From contig NZ_CP141212.1 in assembly GCF_035610345.1 (NCBI RefSeq), positions 5,976 through 69,975 on the forward strand: a stretch of DNA of 64,000 nucleotides, written 5' to 3'. Each line of letters starts with the position of its first letter. Position 1 is the first letter of the stretch. Source of the DNA: Sinorhizobium meliloti (GTDB lineage Bacteria; Pseudomonadota; Alphaproteobacteria; Rhizobiales; Rhizobiaceae). The notes below the pieces were generated by a model, which had not been told where the DNA came from, ran no database searches, and was given only the letters and a program-made list of their open reading frames with translations. Shown piece by piece: positions 1 to 7,696 of this stretch. The translations under genes were made by a program, and so were the position numbers.

Positions 1-81
1 ATACGCCCAAAGCACCGTCAATAGACGTGTTCAAAAGAAGTCGAGCGTTAAACCGCCCGCTTCACCAGCTTCTCAATTCGG

Positions 82-102
82 TTTGCGCCCTTAAGGCGCA
101 AA
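82..102 (+). other. 23S-5S spacer stem-loop
   Basis: An 8-bp perfect stem (TTTGCGCC at 82-89, GGCGCAAA at 95-102) with a 5-base loop lies just upstream of the 5S rRNA. A structure in this position probably takes part in rRNA precursor folding or processing. Positions 1-116 as a whole look like the spacer between 23S (off the left edge) and 5S; I see no gene in it. Confidence 0.5.
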
Positions 103-116
103 TCTTGCGCTTTGCC

Positions 117-234
117 GACCTGGTGGTTCTGGCGGGGTGGCTGCACCCGTTCCCATTCCGAACACGGCCGTGAAACGCCCCAGCGCCGATGGTACTTCGT
201 CTTAAGACGCGGGAGAGTAGGTCGCTGCCAGGTC
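117..234 (+). rRNA. rrf: 5S ribosomal RNA
   Basis: This is the large-subunit 5S rRNA. The ends pair (GACCTGG... with ...CCAGGTC), and the typical alphaproteobacterial core is present: CCCGTTCCCATTCCGAACAC around 148-167 and the GGGAGAGTAGG helix near 211-221. The length of about 118 nt fits. It sits between a 23S-side spacer and tRNA-fMet, the usual order at the end of a rhizobial rrn operon. The exact ends could differ by one to three bases. Confidence 0.95.
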
Positions 235-306
235 TGCAAATCGCAAGAGAAACAAACCGATCATCTTCTCTCACACGGCCGAAACAAACCGGCCAACAGA
301 CCGACC

Positions 307-360
307 TTTGCTACGCAAAACTCGGACGGAATAACGAGATTTTGCTGCGCAAAACTCGGA
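307..360 (+). repeat. 20-bp direct repeat pair in the 5S-tRNA spacer
   Basis: Two copies of a 20-base unit (TTTGCTACGCAAAACTCGGA at 307-326 and TTTGCTGCGCAAAACTCGGA at 341-360) differ at one base and are 14 bases apart. Each contains a small inverted repeat (TTTGC/GCAAA), so each copy could fold into a short hairpin in the rrn transcript. It could be a processing signal or simply a local duplication. Confidence 0.6.
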
Positions 361-363
361 TAA

Positions 364-440
<77 letters not shown>

Positions 441-461
441 AAATTACCTGCGATCCCTAAG

Positions 462-483
462 AGCCCCCTCATGGGGCTTTTTT
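462..483 (+). terminator. rrn operon terminator
   Basis: The stem AGCCCC (462-467) / GGGGCT (473-478) with a short loop is followed by a run of Ts (478-483). This is a classical intrinsic terminator about 20 bases after tRNA-fMet and should end the rRNA operon. Confidence 0.85.
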
Positions 484-590
484 GCGTTTTGGGCGCACTT
501 ATCGAAAAGCTTCGCCTTCTCACTCCTCTGCGACCTCTTGTGGGTGCGGACGGGTCACCGTGCCGCAAGCAAGGGTCGGTCGCGGCCAGA

Positions 591-669
591 TCGCCGCGCA
601 GCACGAGCGCAAGCCCAAGATTCGACCGGGAAAATGCATCAATGACGAAGGTCACGCAGACCTGCTTCC
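591..669 (-). pseudogene. IS3-type transposase scrap (split by IS66)
   Basis: Read on the minus strand, the segment ending at 669 encodes KQVCVTFVIDAFSRSN, which resembles the start of the integrase core of IS3-family OrfB proteins, where the first catalytic Asp lies in FVIDxxxR. The frame continues upstream across the IS66 insertion (from about 3180) as only a few codons before a stop, and downstream the similarity fades within about 15 residues. There is no start, no second Asp or Glu, and no visible ends. I read it as a decayed transposon remnant interrupted by the IS66 element. Nothing else is recognisable between 484 and 590. The match is short, so confidence is limited. Confidence 0.4.
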
Positions 670-753
670 GTAAGCGGCAAGCAGATCCCGTCTGGCGGAA
701 GGGGTGAGCGGTCGGATATTGGTAGCGGACACGATGAGCTGCTGTGAGCTTCT

Positions 754-1137
754 ATGTCTGCGCCTAGTTCTGGAACTCGAACCTTCCATATGATCGAAGC
801 CGTTGCCGAGCGCCTTGAGGGTGCGCCGCGGCAGCTTCGCCGACGCTGGTCGGATGAGTTCAAGGCACGGGCGGTGGCGGAGGCATTGGAGCCAGGCGCG
901 AGCGTCTCGGCGATTGCGCATCGGCTCGGCATTCACCCGTCGCAGCTCTTTGGCTGGCGTCGTGCGGTCTTAGACGCTCGGAAGGTTTCCACGGAACCGG
1001 CGCGTTGTGAGATAGCCGCGGCGTCTACTGGCGAAGCGGTGATCGAGGTTGTCATTGGCGACATTGTCGTGCGCGCCGGCGCAGACGTCGACGAGGTGCA
1101 CTTGCAGCGGGTGATCCGCGCGGTCCGTTCGGCATGA
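754..1137 (+). CDS. tnpA: IS66 TnpA-type accessory protein (127 aa)
   Basis: First gene of the IS66 element. It contains a Tnp1/IS3-like helix-turn-helix: RRRWSDEFKARAVAEAL followed by VSAIAHRLGIHPSQLFGWR, roughly residues 29-70. In the IS66 family this small protein is needed for transposition together with TnpB and TnpC, although its biochemical role is unclear. The stop codon overlaps the tnpB start (ATGA, 1134-1137), indicating translational coupling. The start could be at 754 or at the internal ATG in HMIEAV (codon 13). Confidence 0.88.
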   Translation: MSAPSSGTRTFHMIEAVAERLEGAPRQLRRRWSDEFKARAVAEALEPGASVSAIAHRLGIHPSQLFGWRRAVLDARKVSTEPARCEIAAASTGEAVIEVVIGDIVVRAGADVDEVHLQRVIRAVRSA

Positions 1138-1478
1138 TCCCCTCCGGCGTGAAGGTGTTCCTCGCCAGTCATCCGGTCGACTTCCGCAAGGGCCCGGACA
1201 GCTTGCTGTCGCTGGTGCGCGACGCCGGCAGTGATCCATTCAACGGTGCGCTATATGTCTTCCGGGCCAAACGAGCGGACAGAGTGAAGATCGTCTGGTG
1301 GGACGGCTCCGGCGTCTGCCTTTATGCCAAGCGGTTGGAAAAATCGCAGTTCTGCTGGCCGCGGATCGGTCATAACCGGGTTCAGCTCAACCATGCCCAG
1401 CTTCTGGCGCTCATCGATGGCATGGACTGGAAGCGGGTTCGCGTCGTCCCGGTGAAGCCGCCGGAGATTGTTGGGTAA
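1134..1478 (+). CDS. tnpB: IS66 TnpB (Orf2) protein (114 aa)
   Basis: Full-length IS66 Orf2-like protein. It shows the family's conserved features: an N-terminal VFLASHPVDFRKG, then LYVFRAKRADRVKIVWWDGSG and LYAKRLEKSQFCWP. In this family TnpB is required for transposition but is not the DDE transposase. The start overlaps the tnpA stop by 4 bp. It is followed by a gap of 74 bases before tnpC. Confidence 0.92.
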   Translation: MIPSGVKVFLASHPVDFRKGPDSLLSLVRDAGSDPFNGALYVFRAKRADRVKIVWWDGSGVCLYAKRLEKSQFCWPRIGHNRVQLNHAQLLALIDGMDWKRVRVVPVKPPEIVG

Positions 1479-1552
1479 AAGCCCTGCGGCGAAGTGAATC
1501 AGCAGCCTGAAAGGGCGGGAAAACCGAGGCAAAATGTGCTTTTGTCGACCCG

Positions 1553-3145
1553 ATGACGCCGCCCGAACTCAAACTCCCGGATGACATAGAAGCGCTGAAA
1601 GCCATGGTGCTTGCCATGGCCGAAAAGGCGGCGCGGGCCGAGGTCCTGGCGAGCGAGGTCGCCGATCTCAAGGCGCGCAACGCCGATGCCGATGAGCGCA
1701 TCGAGCGGCTGACGCAGATCCTGAAAGCCTTCGATCGCGCCCGCTTCGGCCGCCGATCGGAGAAGCTCGGCTCCCCAAGCACCGACGACGAGCAGCAGGC
1801 CTTTGTCTTCGAGGAAATCGAGACCGGCATCGCCGCGATCAGGGCGAAGGTCAACAAGGGCAGCGAGCGTCCGGATGGCAAACGTCCGCCGCGGCCACGC
1901 AAGGGCTTCGCACCCCACCTGGAGCGGGTCGAAGTCGTGATAGAGCCGGAGGAGCTGCCGGAGCATGCCGGCAAGCAAAAGGTGCTGATCGGCGAGGACG
2001 TCTCAGAGCGGCTGGATGTCATGCCGGCGAAGTTCCGCGTGATCGTCACCCGCCGGCCGAAATATGCCTTCAAAAACGAGGACGGCGTCATCCAGGCACC
2101 GGCGCCGGCACGCATCATCGAGAGCGGCATTCCGACGGAAGCGCTTCTGGCGCAGATTGCCGTCTCCAAGTATGCCGATGGCCTGCCGCTCTACCGACAG
2201 GAGGCGATCTACGCCCGCGATAAGGTCGAGCTCGATCGCAAGCTGATGGCGCAATGGATGGGGAAGCTGGGGTTCGAATTGGAGATCCTCGCCGACTACC
2301 TCTTCGATGAGATCAAGAAGGGCGAGCGGATCTTCGCCGACGAGACCACGCTACCAACGCTCGCGCCCGGTTCCGGATCGACAAAGACCGCTTGGCTTTG
2401 GGCGTATGCCAGGGATGATCGAACATTCGGAGGCAGTGGGCCGCCGATGGTAGCCTATCGCTTCGAAGATAGCCGAGCCGGCGAATGCGTCGCCCGGCAT
2501 CTAAATGGCTATCGCGGCATTCTGCAGGTGGATGGTTATGCCGCCTACAACAAGCTGGTCCGCTCCGATGGCGGCAATGACGGCGTCACATTGGCTGGCT
2601 GCTGGTCGCACAGCCGGCGCAAGTTCTACGAGCTGCATGCTGCGGAAAGCTCGAAGGTCGCCACGGCGACGGTCGAACGGATGGCGAAGCTCTGGCAGAT
2701 CGAAGAGACCGTGCGCGGCCAAGATCCCGATGTCCGCGTGGCGGCGCGCCAGCAGGCCTCTGCGGCGGTGGTCGCCGAGCTCTTCGCTCTGTGGCAGCAG
2801 ACCCTGCCGCGGATATCAGGCAAATCGAAGCTCGCCGAGGCGATCCGTTACGCCATCTCGCGTCGGGCGATCTTCGAGCGCGTCCTGACCGACGGCCGCA
2901 TCGAGCTCGACTCCAACATCGTCGAGCGAGCAATCCGGCCCCAGGCCATTACGAGAAAAAACTCACTCTTTGCAGGCAGCGACGGCGGCGGAAGAACCTG
3001 GGCAACCATCACGACGTTGCTGCAGACGGCAAAGATGAATAACGTCGATCCGCTTGCCTGGCTCACCCAGACCCTCGAGCGCATTGCCAACGGCTGGCCG
3101 AGCTCAGAAATCGACGCGCTAATGCCGTGGAACTACGCCCGCTGA
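1553..3145 (+). CDS. tnpC: IS66 transposase TnpC (530 aa)
   Basis: The DDE transposase of the element. The N-terminal region is a helical, probably leucine-zipper segment (residues 1-60, LKLPDDIEALKAMV...). A zinc-finger/linker region follows, then the catalytic core with FADETTLPTL (first Asp), LQVDGYAAYNKL (second Asp) and the C-terminal SNIVERAIRPQAITRKN segment that carries the catalytic Glu. The length is normal for IS66 and I see no frameshift. The gene ends 22 bases before the right terminal repeat, as usual for this family. Confidence 0.93.
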   Translation: MTPPELKLPDDIEALKAMVLAMAEKAARAEVLASEVADLKARNADADERIERLTQILKAFDRARFGRRSEKLGSPSTDDEQQAFVFEEIETGIAAIRAKVNKGSERPDGKRPPRPRKGFAPHLERVEVVIEPEELPEHAGKQKVLIGEDVSERLDVMPAKFRVIVTRRPKYAFKNEDGVIQAPAPARIIESGIPTEALLAQIAVSKYADGLPLYRQEAIYARDKVELDRKLMAQWMGKLGFELEILADYLFDEIKKGERIFADETTLPTLAPGSGSTKTAWLWAYARDDRTFGGSGPPMVAYRFEDSRAGECVARHLNGYRGILQVDGYAAYNKLVRSDGGNDGVTLAGCWSHSRRKFYELHAAESSKVATATVERMAKLWQIEETVRGQDPDVRVAARQQASAAVVAELFALWQQTLPRISGKSKLAEAIRYAISRRAIFERVLTDGRIELDSNIVERAIRPQAITRKNSLFAGSDGGGRTWATITTLLQTAKMNNVDPLAWLTQTLERIANGWPSSEIDALMPWNYAR

Positions 3146-3203
3146 ACGGCCTCAGCTTGCCGCTTACCTGCTTCCAGGGATTCCGTCAAGTTGAATCCCG
3201 ACC

Positions 3204-3968
3204 TCAGGTGACGGCGTAACCGCCGTCGACCGGTACGATCGTTCCCGTGATGAAGCCGGCGTGCGGGCTTGCGAGGAAAAGCGCTATGCCCTGCAGGTCC
3301 TCCGGCGTACCCCAGCGGGCCATCGGCGTTCGCGCCAGAATCGGTCCGGCGCGTGCCGGATCGTCCTGCAGCGCCTTCGTCAGTGGCGTTGCAATCCACC
3401 CGGGGGCGATGGCGTTCACCCGCACGCCCCTCGGGGCGTAGGCGATCGCCAGGGACTTGGTAAGCTGGGCGATGCCGCCCTTGGAGGCCGAATACCCCGG
3501 CACCAGCCCGCCGCCGAAGAAGCTTAGCATTGAGGCGATATTGATGATGCAGCCGGCCTTGGCCGCCAGCCTGTCCAGCGATGCCTCACAGACGCGCATC
3601 GTGCCGTTCAGGTTGATGTCGACCACGGTGTCGAAGACGTCGGGATCACGCTCCTGACCCCGGCGGATGATGCCGGCGCAGTTGACGACGACATCGAGGT
3701 CGCCGAGTTCCCCAATGAAGCCCTTGGTGGCATCGTTGGACCGGACATCCAGTACGCCGTAGCGAATCGTGCCGGATGGGTCGTTGTTTCGTGCCTGGGC
3801 GCATTCGGCGTCCGTTGCGCCCGTGGAGTGAACCGTTGCGCCGGCGTCACGAAAGCATTGAGCGATGGCTCTGCCGATGCCGCCTGTTCCTCCTGTCACG
3901 AGGACGGTGCGCCCTTCCGTCCAGCCGCGGGCCCATTCCGCGGTGTCAGCGGATGAACTGATCGACAT
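3204..3968 (-). CDS. SDR-family NAD(P) oxidoreductase (254 aa)
   Basis: Classical short-chain dehydrogenase/reductase. The cofactor motif TGGTGGIGRA is near residues 26-35, VVNCAG near 95, the catalytic Ser in NIASML, and the YSASKGG active-site Tyr/Lys near 158. The C-terminal VPVDGGYAVT is the usual SDR end. It is the last gene of the leftward sugar-acid operon and its start overlaps the preceding cupin gene by 23 bp. By context it probably oxidises or reduces a sugar acid or keto acid (such as a mannonate/fructuronate-type step), but the substrate cannot be read from the sequence. Confidence 0.85.
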   Translation of the reverse strand: MSISSSADTAEWARGWTEGRTVLVTGGTGGIGRAIAQCFRDAGATVHSTGATDAECAQARNNDPSGTIRYGVLDVRSNDATKGFIGELGDLDVVVNCAGIIRRGQERDPDVFDTVVDINLNGTMRVCEASLDRLAAKAGCIINIASMLSFFGGGLVPGYSASKGGIAQLTKSLAIAYAPRGVRVNAIAPGWIATPLTKALQDDPARAGPILARTPMARWGTPEDLQGIALFLASPHAGFITGTIVPVDGGYAVT

Positions 3969-4443
3969 AATCCGCCCCTAATCCGACCTGCTCGTAGTGA
4001 GCGCGGCACATGTCGATCTTGGTAAACACGTCCTCGTAGCCGATTTGGCTGTTGTCCTTGTCGAGATAGACCATGCAGCCCGAGATGTTGAAGAAGGTGA
4101 TCATCTCGTCGCAATCCTCGGGCACGTTCAGCGTGTGGATCTCGCCGGGCGGCTCGAACACGAAAGAGCCTTCCTCCGCCACCCAATCGTGCTCGAAGTA
4201 GTGCCATTTGCCCTTCATCACCATGCCGAAGACTGGCGCGGGGTGCACATGCCGGGACAGGATGCCCGAGCGGGTGACCTTCAGGAGGTTGCACCACTGC
4301 CCTGTCAAGGTGTTGAGAAACATCGGCCGGAAGAAGACGTCCGGGGCCTGAGGCACCCAGACGCGCGGATCGTCCGGTATCGCCTTGATGGCAATTTCCG
4401 CCGAGGCAAGCTCGTGGGTAGAGCCCTTCATGAACTTGTACAT
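3946..4443 (-). CDS. cupin protein, 2,4'-dihydroxyacetophenone dioxygenase-like (165 aa)
   Basis: Single-domain cupin. Candidate metal ligands occur in LSRHVHPAPVFGMV (two His) and in FVFEPPGEIHTL (Glu/His), the two cupin motifs at about residues 60-115. The overall pattern resembles the ChrR-like/2,4'-dihydroxyacetophenone dioxygenase family, whose members cleave C-C bonds or act as sugar-type cupins. The start at 4443 gives a compact protein beginning MYKFMKG; a longer upstream reading has no cupin similarity. It lies inside the sugar-acid operon, so a role with an acyl or sugar-derived intermediate is more likely than aromatic cleavage. The function is inferred. Confidence 0.7.
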   Translation of the reverse strand: MYKFMKGSTHELASAEIAIKAIPDDPRVWVPQAPDVFFRPMFLNTLTGQWCNLLKVTRSGILSRHVHPAPVFGMVMKGKWHYFEHDWVAEEGSFVFEPPGEIHTLNVPEDCDEMITFFNISGCMVYLDKDNSQIGYEDVFTKIDMCRAHYEQVGLGADYVDQFIR

Positions 4444-4513
4444 ATTCCCAACCTTTCTGCAGGCTGCGCCGATCTCAGTCACGCGAAGCTTCGCGCCGCA
4501 TGGGTTCGCGGTG

Positions 4514-4975
4514 TCACGCGAGCTTTTCCAGCGCCCGCATGGCCATCGCATGGTCTTCCACATCCGGCAGGCCGCTAATGGCAACGGTACCTGCGATCCC
4601 GACGTTCCGGACGCGAACGGGAACGCCGCCACCGCTGGCCGCAAAGTCCGCAGGGGGGAGGCGATAGCGGGCGTGGAAATCCGTGGCATTGCGCTCGCAA
4701 AGCAGGCGCATGTAGAGCGAGCTGCGGTTGAACCGTTCGACCACCGCCCGCTTCCGGCGAGCCCACACCAGGTTGTCCGGAGAGGCTCCGGGCAGCAGCG
4801 CCGTAAAAACGGCGGTGCCATGGTGGCTGACTTCTATCGCGATCGGCAGGCTCTTCACAGAGGCCGTCTCGCGAATGGCACAGCCGAGCCGCCATGCCAG
4901 TTCATAGTCGAAGCCACCGAGCTGAATGGTCTCCTCCTCGGCGATCAGCTCTTCTATCGTCAGTGCCGCTGCCAT
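4514..4975 (-). CDS. HbpS/GlcG-like UPF0303 protein (153 aa)
   Basis: Resembles the heme-degrading/HbpS-like UPF0303 family. It begins AAALTIEELIAEEE and contains the motif NATDFHARYRLPPADFAASGGGVPV followed by GTVAISGLPDVEDHAM, typical of these roughly 155-residue proteins. The chosen ATG at 4975 has AAGGA about 10 bases upstream; an ATG seven codons earlier (4996) is possible. Members often occur in sugar or glycolate catabolic operons next to RraA-type or SDR genes, as here. The biochemical role is not firmly known. Confidence 0.75.
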   Translation of the reverse strand: MAAALTIEELIAEEETIQLGGFDYELAWRLGCAIRETASVKSLPIAIEVSHHGTAVFTALLPGASPDNLVWARRKRAVVERFNRSSLYMRLLCERNATDFHARYRLPPADFAASGGGVPVRVRNVGIAGTVAISGLPDVEDHAMAMRALEKLA

Positions 4976-5058
4976 GGTGATATCCGGTCCTTGCATTTTT
5001 CTTTTCGGCGAAGCGGCTCGGCCGCTCCGTCGCGCCTGAGCCTTGTTGCGTCCTTCGA

Positions 5059-5808
5059 TCAGTCGGCCATCTGAGCATTGCGCCAGGCGACGTATTCGTC
5101 CTGCACCGCTTCCGTGAGCGGGTAATACTTGCGCAGATCGCCCCCCTGTGACAGGCGAAACCGGGCGAACTCTTCCCACTCGGCGTGTTCGCTCGAACGC
5201 GCGATCACTTCGACCGCAAGCGCGCCCGGCACGACAATCACCCCGTCGTCATCGGCCACGATGATGTCGCCTGGCATCACCAAAACACCGCCGCATGCCA
5301 CCGGCACGTTGACCGCAAAGGGGATCAGCCCTGTCTGGGCGTGATAGTTGGGTGTCACACCCCGCACCCAGATGCCGAGATCGAGTTCCTTGGCCTTGGC
5401 GGAATCGCGGATGCAGCCGTCCACGACGATGCCCGCGCCACCACGGCCGGCCAGGAAAGTCAGCATCATCTCGCCGAAGATACCGCTTGCCATGTCGCCG
5501 CGGGCATCGACGACCACCATGTCGCCGGCCTGGGCCGGATAGAGAACGTGGCGATGCAGCTGCAGTTCGGGATTGTCGTATTCGTTGGAGCCGTAAAGAT
5601 CCTCGCGCTTCGGCATGCACTGCAGCGTCAGCGCCGGACCAGCCACCGAGCGGCCGTACTTCAGGGGAAGCGGCCCGCGGATCTGCGGGTCTCGGATCCC
5701 CATGAGGCTCAGTTCGCTGCTGGCGGTTGCCGTGCCGATCAGAGCCAGGGCGTCGCACAACTCACGTGCCGGTCGGTTGATGTCTTTGATTTCTGCGGGA
5801 GACTGCAT
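5059..5808 (-). CDS. RraA / HMG-aldolase-like protein (249 aa)
   Basis: Member of the RraA/4-hydroxy-4-methyl-2-oxoglutarate aldolase family. It shows the core DMVVVDARGDMASGIFGEMM, then GAGIVVDGCIRDSAKAKELD, the Gly-rich and Arg-Asp region that binds the divalent metal and pyruvyl enolate in class II aldolases of this fold, and GDIIVADDDGVIVVPGALA. The N-terminus is longer than in minimal RraA proteins, as in sugar-acid catabolic members. In this operon it could perform a retro-aldol or decarboxylation of a keto acid formed by the dehydratases. RNase E inhibition, the other family role, is unlikely here. Confidence 0.82.
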   Translation of the reverse strand: MQSPAEIKDINRPARELCDALALIGTATASSELSLMGIRDPQIRGPLPLKYGRSVAGPALTLQCMPKREDLYGSNEYDNPELQLHRHVLYPAQAGDMVVVDARGDMASGIFGEMMLTFLAGRGGAGIVVDGCIRDSAKAKELDLGIWVRGVTPNYHAQTGLIPFAVNVPVACGGVLVMPGDIIVADDDGVIVVPGALAVEVIARSSEHAEWEEFARFRLSQGGDLRKYYPLTEAVQDEYVAWRNAQMAD

Positions 5809-5844
5809 GTCATGAACCTCGAAGTGGGAATTTGAAGGCGGCGA

Positions 5845-6600
5845 TCAGACCCAGCCGCCGTCGATGATGTAGTTCTGGCTGGTGATCACCCGCGCGTCGT
5901 CGGATGCCAGGAAGAGAGCGAGCTTGGCGACATCCGCCGGCATCAGCCGTTGCTTGAGAGCCTGGCGTTCCTGACGCATGGCATCCGCCTCCGGCGTCAG
6001 CCAGAGATCCAGTTGTCGCTGCGTCATGATCCAGCCTGGCGTGACGGCGTTGACGCGGATGTTGAACGGGCCAAAGTCCCGGGCGAGCGACCGGACAAGC
6101 CCGATAACGGCCGACTTGGAGGCGGTGTACAGAGCCATGCCGCCAAATCCGGCCATCCACGAGATCGAACTCATGCAGATGATCGCTCCGCCGCCAGCCG
6201 CCCTCATGTCGGGCAGCACCGCCTGCGAGGCGAAGAACTGGTGCTTGAAGTTGGTGGCGATGCGATCGTCGAAATATGCCTCTGTCACATCCTCCGTCGC
6301 ATGGCGTTCGTCATGCGCGGCATTGTTGACGAGAACGGTTATCGCTCCCAGCTCAGTTCTGACGGTCTCGATGCCGGCGCGGAGCGTTTCCGTGTCGCGC
6401 AGGTCAAGGGGCACGAAGAGAACCTGGCTGCCCTGCGACGTCAAAGCATTGGCTAGAGCCGTGCCGGCCGTCTCGTCCCGATCCAGAAAACCGACCTTGG
6501 CTCCCTGCTGGGCGAAGGCTTCGACCAGCGCTGCGCCGATACCGCTTGCGCCCCCGGTAACCAGGACCGTCTTTCCCCTCAGGTCCGGATAGATCGCCAT
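5845..6600 (-). CDS. SDR-family oxidoreductase (251 aa)
   Basis: Short-chain dehydrogenase with TGGASGIG (about residues 16-23), LVNNAA, ICMSSISW (catalytic Ser) and YTASKSA (catalytic Tyr/Lys). The C-terminal NYIIDGGWV is typical. The ATG at 6600 is preferred because GGGAGG lies about 10 bases upstream; a GTG two codons earlier (6606) would overlap the stop of the ABC ATPase gene (GTGA). It is the second SDR of the operon, so two different hydroxy/keto intermediates are probably interconverted. It may act as a sugar or sugar-acid dehydrogenase. Confidence 0.87.
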   Translation of the reverse strand: MAIYPDLRGKTVLVTGGASGIGAALVEAFAQQGAKVGFLDRDETAGTALANALTSQGSQVLFVPLDLRDTETLRAGIETVRTELGAITVLVNNAAHDERHATEDVTEAYFDDRIATNFKHQFFASQAVLPDMRAAGGGAIICMSSISWMAGFGGMALYTASKSAVIGLVRSLARDFGPFNIRVNAVTPGWIMTQRQLDLWLTPEADAMRQERQALKQRLMPADVAKLALFLASDDARVITSQNYIIDGGWV

Positions 6601-6602
6601 CG

Positions 6603-7673
6603 TCACGCCGCCTCCCGGAAGTCGACGCGCTGCCCGCTCTTGCCGTCGAAAAGCTGGATACGCTCGGGGAGGAGGGAGACATGCAGGATCTCGCCGGGCT
6701 TACGCAGGATTCGTTCGCGGAAGACGCCGATGATGTCGTGGCCGGCAAGCCGCAGGAGAACTTGTGTCTCCGCGCCGGTGGGCTCGATCGTGATGATCTC
6801 GGCCGCATGCCCGTTCGCGTCGAGCAGGAGATGTTCGGGACGGATGCCGAGCTTCATCTCCCCTCCCTCGAATTCCGTCACCGGAAAGGGCAGGGCAATG
6901 CGGGTGCCGTCGTCGCCGATGAAGCCGCCGCCGATCACCTTGCCGCCGATGACGTTCATCGCAGGGGAGCCGATGAAGCCTGCAACGAAAAGGTTCGCCG
7001 GGTAATCGTAGAGTTCGAGGGGAGATCCCACCTGCTCCACGATCCCGCCATGCATCACGACGATCTTGTCGGCCATGGTCATGGCCTCAATCTGGTCGTG
7101 AGTCACGTAGACGGTCGTCGTATTGAGCCGATGGTGGTTCTGCTTAATCTCCGACCGCATCTGCACCCGCAGCTTCGCGTCGAGGTTGGACAGCGGCTCG
7201 TCGAAGAGGAAGACTTCCGGATTGCGCACCATGGCGCGGCCCATGGCGACGCGCTGGCGCTGCCCACCGGACAGCTGACGCGGGTAGCGGTCGAGATAGT
7301 CGACGAGGTTGAGCATGGCCGCAACCTTGGCGACCCGGCTGCGGATCTCCTCCTTGGGCGCGCGGGCAAGCTTCAGCGAGAAGCCCATGTTCTGCTCGAC
7401 CGTCATGTGCGGGTAGAGCGCATAGCTCTGGAAGACCATGGCGATGTCGCGCTCCTTCGGCTGAAGGGAATTGACGACGCGGTCGCCGATGGAGATCTCT
7501 CCTGCCGAGATGTCCTCGAGCCCGGCCAGCATGCGCAGCAAGGTCGACTTGCCGCAGCCGGACGGACCGACGAGAACCACGAATTCGCCGTCGGCTATGT
7601 CGATTGACACGCCATGCAGCACCTCCAGGGCGCCATAGGATTTCCGAACGTTGTTGATCGATACCGGTGCCAA
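6603..7673 (-). CDS. ugpC: sugar ABC transporter ATPase, UgpC/MalK type (356 aa)
   Basis: Energising subunit of the carbohydrate importer encoded upstream. Walker A GPSGCGKST is at about residues 36-44, with the Q-loop in MVFQSYALYPHMTV, signature LSGGQRQRVAMGRA, Walker B EVFLFDEPLSNLDAKLR and the H-loop in VYVTHDQIEA. The C-terminal third is a MalK-type TOBE/OB regulatory domain, including KLGIRPEHL. The start is most likely the TTG at 7673: AGGAG lies 7 bases upstream, whereas an upstream TTG at 7700 overlaps the reductase stop without a good ribosome site. The symbol is the generic family name and does not imply glycerol-3-phosphate as substrate. Confidence 0.92.
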   Translation of the reverse strand: MAPVSINNVRKSYGALEVLHGVSIDIADGEFVVLVGPSGCGKSTLLRMLAGLEDISAGEISIGDRVVNSLQPKERDIAMVFQSYALYPHMTVEQNMGFSLKLARAPKEEIRSRVAKVAAMLNLVDYLDRYPRQLSGGQRQRVAMGRAMVRNPEVFLFDEPLSNLDAKLRVQMRSEIKQNHHRLNTTTVYVTHDQIEAMTMADKIVVMHGGIVEQVGSPLELYDYPANLFVAGFIGSPAMNVIGGKVIGGGFIGDDGTRIALPFPVTEFEGGEMKLGIRPEHLLLDANGHAAEIITIEPTGAETQVLLRLAGHDIIGVFRERILRKPGEILHVSLLPERIQLFDGKSGQRVDFREAA

Positions 7674-7696
7674 TTGCAGTCTCCTGTCAGGGCGTC

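Larger units (their letters stand above)
670..3167 (+). mobile_element. IS66-family insertion sequence, intact, 2498 bp
   Basis: The element has terminal inverted repeats: GTAAGCGGCAAGC at 670-682 is matched by its reverse complement at 3155-3167, 13 bp perfect with weaker similarity beyond. It is flanked by a perfect 8-bp direct repeat, CTGCTTCC, at 662-669 and 3168-3175. An 8-bp duplication and GTAAGCG-type ends are hallmarks of IS66. All three expected genes (tnpA, tnpB, tnpC) are open and co-directional. The undamaged duplication and open frames suggest a fairly recent, possibly still mobile, insertion. The target was non-essential DNA between the rrn terminator and the next gene. Confidence 0.93.
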
